64,000 nt of DNA from Typhlomys cinereus (taxonomy: Eukaryota; Chordata; Mammalia; Rodentia; Platacanthomyidae). The position numbers were made by a program, and so were the translations under genes. Within the stretch, counting starts at the first letter, position 1, and each line of letters begins with the position of its first letter. The notes under the pieces were generated by a model that saw nothing but the letters and a program-made list of their open reading frames with translations, ran no database searches and was not told the DNA's origin. The stretch covers positions 2,480,001 to 2,544,000 of the forward strand of contig JALPQD010000214.1 in the NCBI GenBank assembly GCA_023101885.1, given 5' to 3'. Shown here piece by piece: positions 59,831-64,000 of the stretch.

Positions 59831-61275
59831 AGTGGGAAATGTTTAGGGTGTTCTCAAATTGGACTAAGTGAATCTAGGATCTTGTTTTATGTCAGATGAA
59901 TTTTTTTCCTAATGATTACAATACCATGTCTCATATTACTTTTAAGCTCCTCACCATAAACACCTGGATGTCCCATTAGCACTGCATTTTGAATGAGTGT
60001 TGTCTGGACATGGAGCCTCCTGGTAATAGTTTCTTGCCAAGATTTCATTGCAGTATTATTCATATCTTGTACAGTTCACTTACTCTAAGCATATAATTAA
60101 ATGATTTTGGTGTGGAGTTGTACAACCAGCACTATAATGTATTTTAGAATATTTTCATTACCCTAAAAAGAAACCTCATAGCATTTACCTGTTAATATTG
60201 TATACCTAACAAGTACTCGGCAGACTAGAGTATCGTGAATGGTGAAGGAGAGTTTCAAATATTACATAAACAGTTTTCTCAAGCGCTCAAAGAACATTTG
60301 TAAGTAAGGATTAAGGATGGGTCAAACACGGACATTAGTTTATAATATAGCGTACTTCATGTCTTAAAACATTTAGTTATAAAGAGAAAATAAGTAATAT
60401 TGAAAAATAAAAACAACCAAACAAATGTTAAAAAAAAATACTGAGCTTTGGAACTTTAAGTCTTCAATTTACTAGGACAATCAAACTTTAAATTGTGAAA
60501 TGAATATCACACAACCTAATGCTTTGACCTAATAAATTTCAATTGAAGTACCAATTTTACAGATCTTGTTTAGTTTTGTTTTGTTTTCAGGTAACAAATT
60601 ATACAGATCTGAAAACAACTCTTCAAAAGGCAACTTGTATACTCTGAATAATGAACTGGTGTTAGTTACTACTGAATATATACAATTTAGGGGTTATCTT
60701 TTTAAGGTATTAATATATGTTATTTTTCAGCAGGCGTTTTATGTCAAATCCTAGCCTAATTACTAAAGATACATAGAAAAAGTATCTATGAAATCAGTCT
60801 ATGACATCTTACTATTAAATATTTGACTCATCTAAGGTGTCAAAGAAATATACCTTACTTACCAAATTATTAGGTTCTATTCTGTGAAAACTCAACTTGG
60901 TTTCTTTATTTATTTTACTTAGAATTGTATTCTGATGTTATAAAAATTTTTACATCTATGAAGATGTAAAAGCTAGAGTACCAGTAAGCCTGTATTTTTA
61001 CTTAATTTCTGATAGTGATGTTGACTTTAGCTAAATCATTAATGTTGCTTTGATCTTATTTGGTATGCAGCATGGGGTTATGAGATAGCTAATTGATACC
61101 AAAGTTGTAAACTGTGCACAATATAATATTTTCATCTTCGTTGCAAGAGTAAGAAGTATGGTTAATATAATATTGTTTCTACTCTGTATATTACAGAATG
61201 TTAGCTGTAGAGCATAAGGTTCTACAGTTTTTGCTCATTTTAAAAAACGATTTAGGCTGAAATAAAATGACTTCT
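59831..61275. other. Intergenic sequence, nothing recognised
   Basis: 60020-60180 may include worn L1-like sequence. No gene supported. Confidence 0.4.
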
Positions 61276-61412
61276 TAAAAAGGTTTTATTTATTACTTGG
61301 GGTGGGGGAGAGAAAGGAGATATGCACCATTATGAGCTTCTAGGGATTGAACTCAGATTTCCAGGTTTGCAGGCAAGCACTTTACTCACTGAGCTATCTC
61401 TCTAGCCCTAAA
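61276..61412 (-). mobile_element. tRNA-headed SINE
   Basis: AAAGGTTTTATTTATTACTTG, GGGATTGAACTCAGATTTCC and CTCACTGAGCTATCTCTCTAGCCC are the reverse of a B2/B3-type SINE. Confidence 0.75.
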
Positions 61413-63465
61413 ATGTTTTTTTTATTTATTGACAGAAAATGGTTCAACATGTTGAGTGAACAGACAAAGATCAGGAGACTTTAAGACAGTAAAATCTCAG
61501 TGCTATAATGTGGACACACACAGATGTCTTGATTAGTCCAAGCAACTACTCATGTTCCATAGAATTTGAATTATTACCCAAGAGAATGTTATACTATGAA
61601 ATGCTAGGATAATAAGGTTTATATAATGATAATTACAGATAGTTCATTGAAAGATTACTTGAATTTTGAAAGATACCAGCAGGAAGGTGAATAATATGTA
61701 ATTAAATACAATATAATTATTATATTGAACATTTATTTAGGAAATAAATGTTCTTTAGATACCGGTATCTTTTTTTGTCAATTCCCTCCAGTTATCACAC
61801 TATGCTAAATTGCCAGCCAAATTCTGTTAAGTGTATTTAGTGCTAACTAATAATAAATCATGAACTACCTGTACTGAAATATTTTCATATTTTTCTTTAA
61901 GCATTATGAAAGCATTGAGCCTGATGAGACAATATACCTTTATATTTAAGAGGTACATCTGTCCTTTAAAATGATGAGTTCTTTTAGCAAATTATTTCTC
62001 CCATATGCCTAAGCAATGTAATGGTTTAGTTGGTTATATATTTGACCTTTATGAGAGGCAGACAGACAAGATTTGCTTCACTTTGGAACCTCTTTCAAAA
62101 TGACTAAATATTTTCCAGATGAGTGTACTAGAGACCAGAAGATGAAGGAATTAGAAACCATCGCTTCCAAGCTAAGAGATTTTGTAGATTTCGTTTTCTA
62201 TTGAAACCCAGTGAACTAAAAGAATGGACCCTCTGGGCAATTTCCTTCACTTGCAACAGTACACATAAATCATGAAAACAACTTGAGAGTAAATGTGATA
62301 TTTATTTATACTGTTCTTGCTTCCAAAAGAGAATTTAAGACAGCTGCACTGATTTCTGTCTTTTCCTGTTTTCTCATTATAAATGTACAGTGAGTTTCCC
62401 AATTGTAAACCTGAGACACAGTGAAGCAGAATGCAGCAGTTTATAGTTACCATTTATCGCTGATCACTCATCTGCTGAAATTGGCAATAACAGACTTTGT
62501 AAAGAACTCAAATATCACATTCAAGATGAATCAAATATATTGTGTTACTTTCCTTCCTTTAATCTCCCATCCTATAATTTAACCTTTCTGAGGTATAAAT
62601 TTAAGAATATGTTTTAAACAATTCAGGGAATACATTATAGAATATATGAGCCTTAAAACTCTATCTAAGATGATGTGCTAAAATGAAAATAATAACTCCC
62701 TGTTTAATCTGTGACTCAGATTGAATGTTTAAAGTAAAAAGTGCCAAGAAACACTTGTAAATTCCATGATTTATATATGCATCTATGACTTTATTAAAGG
62801 GAAGTATAGGATTATATAGTCTAGGCATGACTATAAGCAGTATATGACATATTGCAGAAAATCTAAAAGTAGGAACTAGATATAAGTTCTCTGCTAATTT
62901 CTCTCAGTAAAAAAGAGGTTAAAAATTGCAGGAATTTGAAGAGAGAACACATAATACAGTTCTTTGCAACAACACAGAACAATGGACTATCTAAAAATAG
63001 ATTTCAGAAATGATCAGGATCGATGCATTTAACTCTCAACATTTTTGTGAGTTGCAATCATGAAGCCAATGACATTTAGAAATAGTACTGCTGCCTTCTG
63101 TGTTCTCAACACATTCTAAATTAGGCTACACATCTCGTAATCACAAGATATGATTACAAATAGCAATAATCATTCCAAAGCAAATTATATAGTGGCACAG
63201 AAAGCATTTTCCTTCCAACAGAGGAAGTGAATTACCTCACTCATATACCCAGCAGGTTATATAATAAAGACTGCAGACTTGAAAATGAAGAAGGAATGTA
63301 TGCTAGAACAGCAAATGATTGCACGAAAAGTAGAGACAGATGCCTTTGTTTAGACAAAACATCAGAGTATTGATGAAAAACAGTATAAATGTTTATGAGA
63401 TCTGGAATTTTTCTAACAGGCTAATTTACTAATTTCTGTGACTTTTTTGTCCTTTTGTTTTTATC
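61413..63465. other. Intergenic sequence, nothing recognised
   Basis: About 2 kb of AT-rich sequence with no gene or repeat I can support. Confidence 0.45.
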
Positions 63466-63600
63466 TTCTTGAGGCAGCTATGTAGCTCAATGTAACTTGA
63501 ATTCTGTGTAGCCCAGGCTGGCCTGAAGTTTGTAATCCTCCTCCTGTCTGTACCTCCTGAATGCTGGATTAGAGACATAAACAACACATATGGCCTCCAT
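63466..63600 (-). mobile_element. B1-like SINE
   Basis: TGTAGCCCAGGCTGGCCTGAAG, ATCCTCCTCCTGTCTG and GAATGCTGGATTAGAGAC, reverse of B1. 63601-64000 shows nothing recognised. Confidence 0.75.
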
Positions 63601-64000
63601 AGCTTCTCATAAGGATATAATCTTATAAAAAAAGAATTTCCTTTAGAAAGAGCCTACAAATATTACAACTGCGTTACACAGCAATACTGTATAGGAAATG
63701 TACACTTATGCAAGGTTATATATAGTATATATGTTGTAACTATAGCTGCATATTGCAATTACATAAAATACACTACAACTTTGATGGAATTCTTAGCTAG
63801 ATTCAATGTCTAGAAAGAAATATCACTATTGGTTTTAACCACACATGTTAGAATTGCCTGGAGCTACCTACTTCAAATTATTTATGATATAAACAATCTT
63901 CAGGAAGTTGCCATGCACCCAAGTGATTACCTTATAATTAAAAGAAATTGGTGAAGGAATCATTTTCAGTATTTCTCAGCCTGGTAAAACCTCTCTAAGC

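Overview
This is a mammalian nuclear DNA window, almost certainly from a rodent. It is AT-rich and intron-dominated, with one sharp CpG island. Its repeats are rodent-type: a BC1/ID-type SINE (tRNA-Ala-derived) with perfect target-site duplications, degenerate B1-like (7SL-derived) copies, many copies of a tRNA-headed B2-like SINE, rodent-style L1 pieces and several LTRs. The B2-like SINE has a body unlike the mouse B2 body I know. That suggests a myomorph outside the mouse/rat group (a jerboa or jumping-mouse type lineage is one possibility), but I cannot fix the species.

Two protein genes are supported, arranged head to head around a CpG island at about 52.28-53.02 kb. On the + strand, RPA3 (14-kDa subunit of replication protein A) is complete in four coding exons: 52861-52959, 53822-53893, 55592-55700 and 56077-56159. 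They join without frame errors into 120 codons plus stop, with a poly(A) signal at 56450. On the - strand, UMAD1 (UBAP1-MVB12-associated domain containing 1) has a predicted 5' exon ending at 52533 inside the island and its first coding exon at 30217-30321 (ATG at 30298-30296). The exons that would carry its UMA domain lie beyond the left edge, so roughly positions 1-52530 are mostly UMAD1 introns. Two further exon-like segments (37255-37392 and 36746-36809) and a terminal-exon-like segment (24955-25072) on the - strand are weaker candidates.

Layout: 1-30 kb is UMAD1 intron with SINEs, MaLR-like LTR pieces, a 5'-inverted L1 at the left edge, a 425-bp polypurine tract and a recent 125-bp tandem duplication. 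30-40 kb holds the UMAD1 coding exon, a second polypurine tract, candidate 5' exons between two copies of one interspersed repeat, and a twin-primed L1 interrupted by a SINE. 40-52 kb holds relatively repeat-poor intron and then a cluster of LTRs. 52.3-56.5 kb is the bidirectional promoter and RPA3. 56.5-64 kb is intergenic.

RPA3 acts in the RPA70-RPA32-RPA14 complex on single-stranded DNA. UMAD1 is linked by its domain name to ESCRT-I-type adaptors. They share a promoter, not a pathway. I see no prokaryote-type system, CRISPR array, operon or novel multi-gene cassette. The most interesting leads are an open frame running upstream of the UMAD1 start through a hydrophobic segment without an AUG, an orphan terminal-exon-like ORF, the polypurine tracts, and the SINE tails that have become microsatellites.
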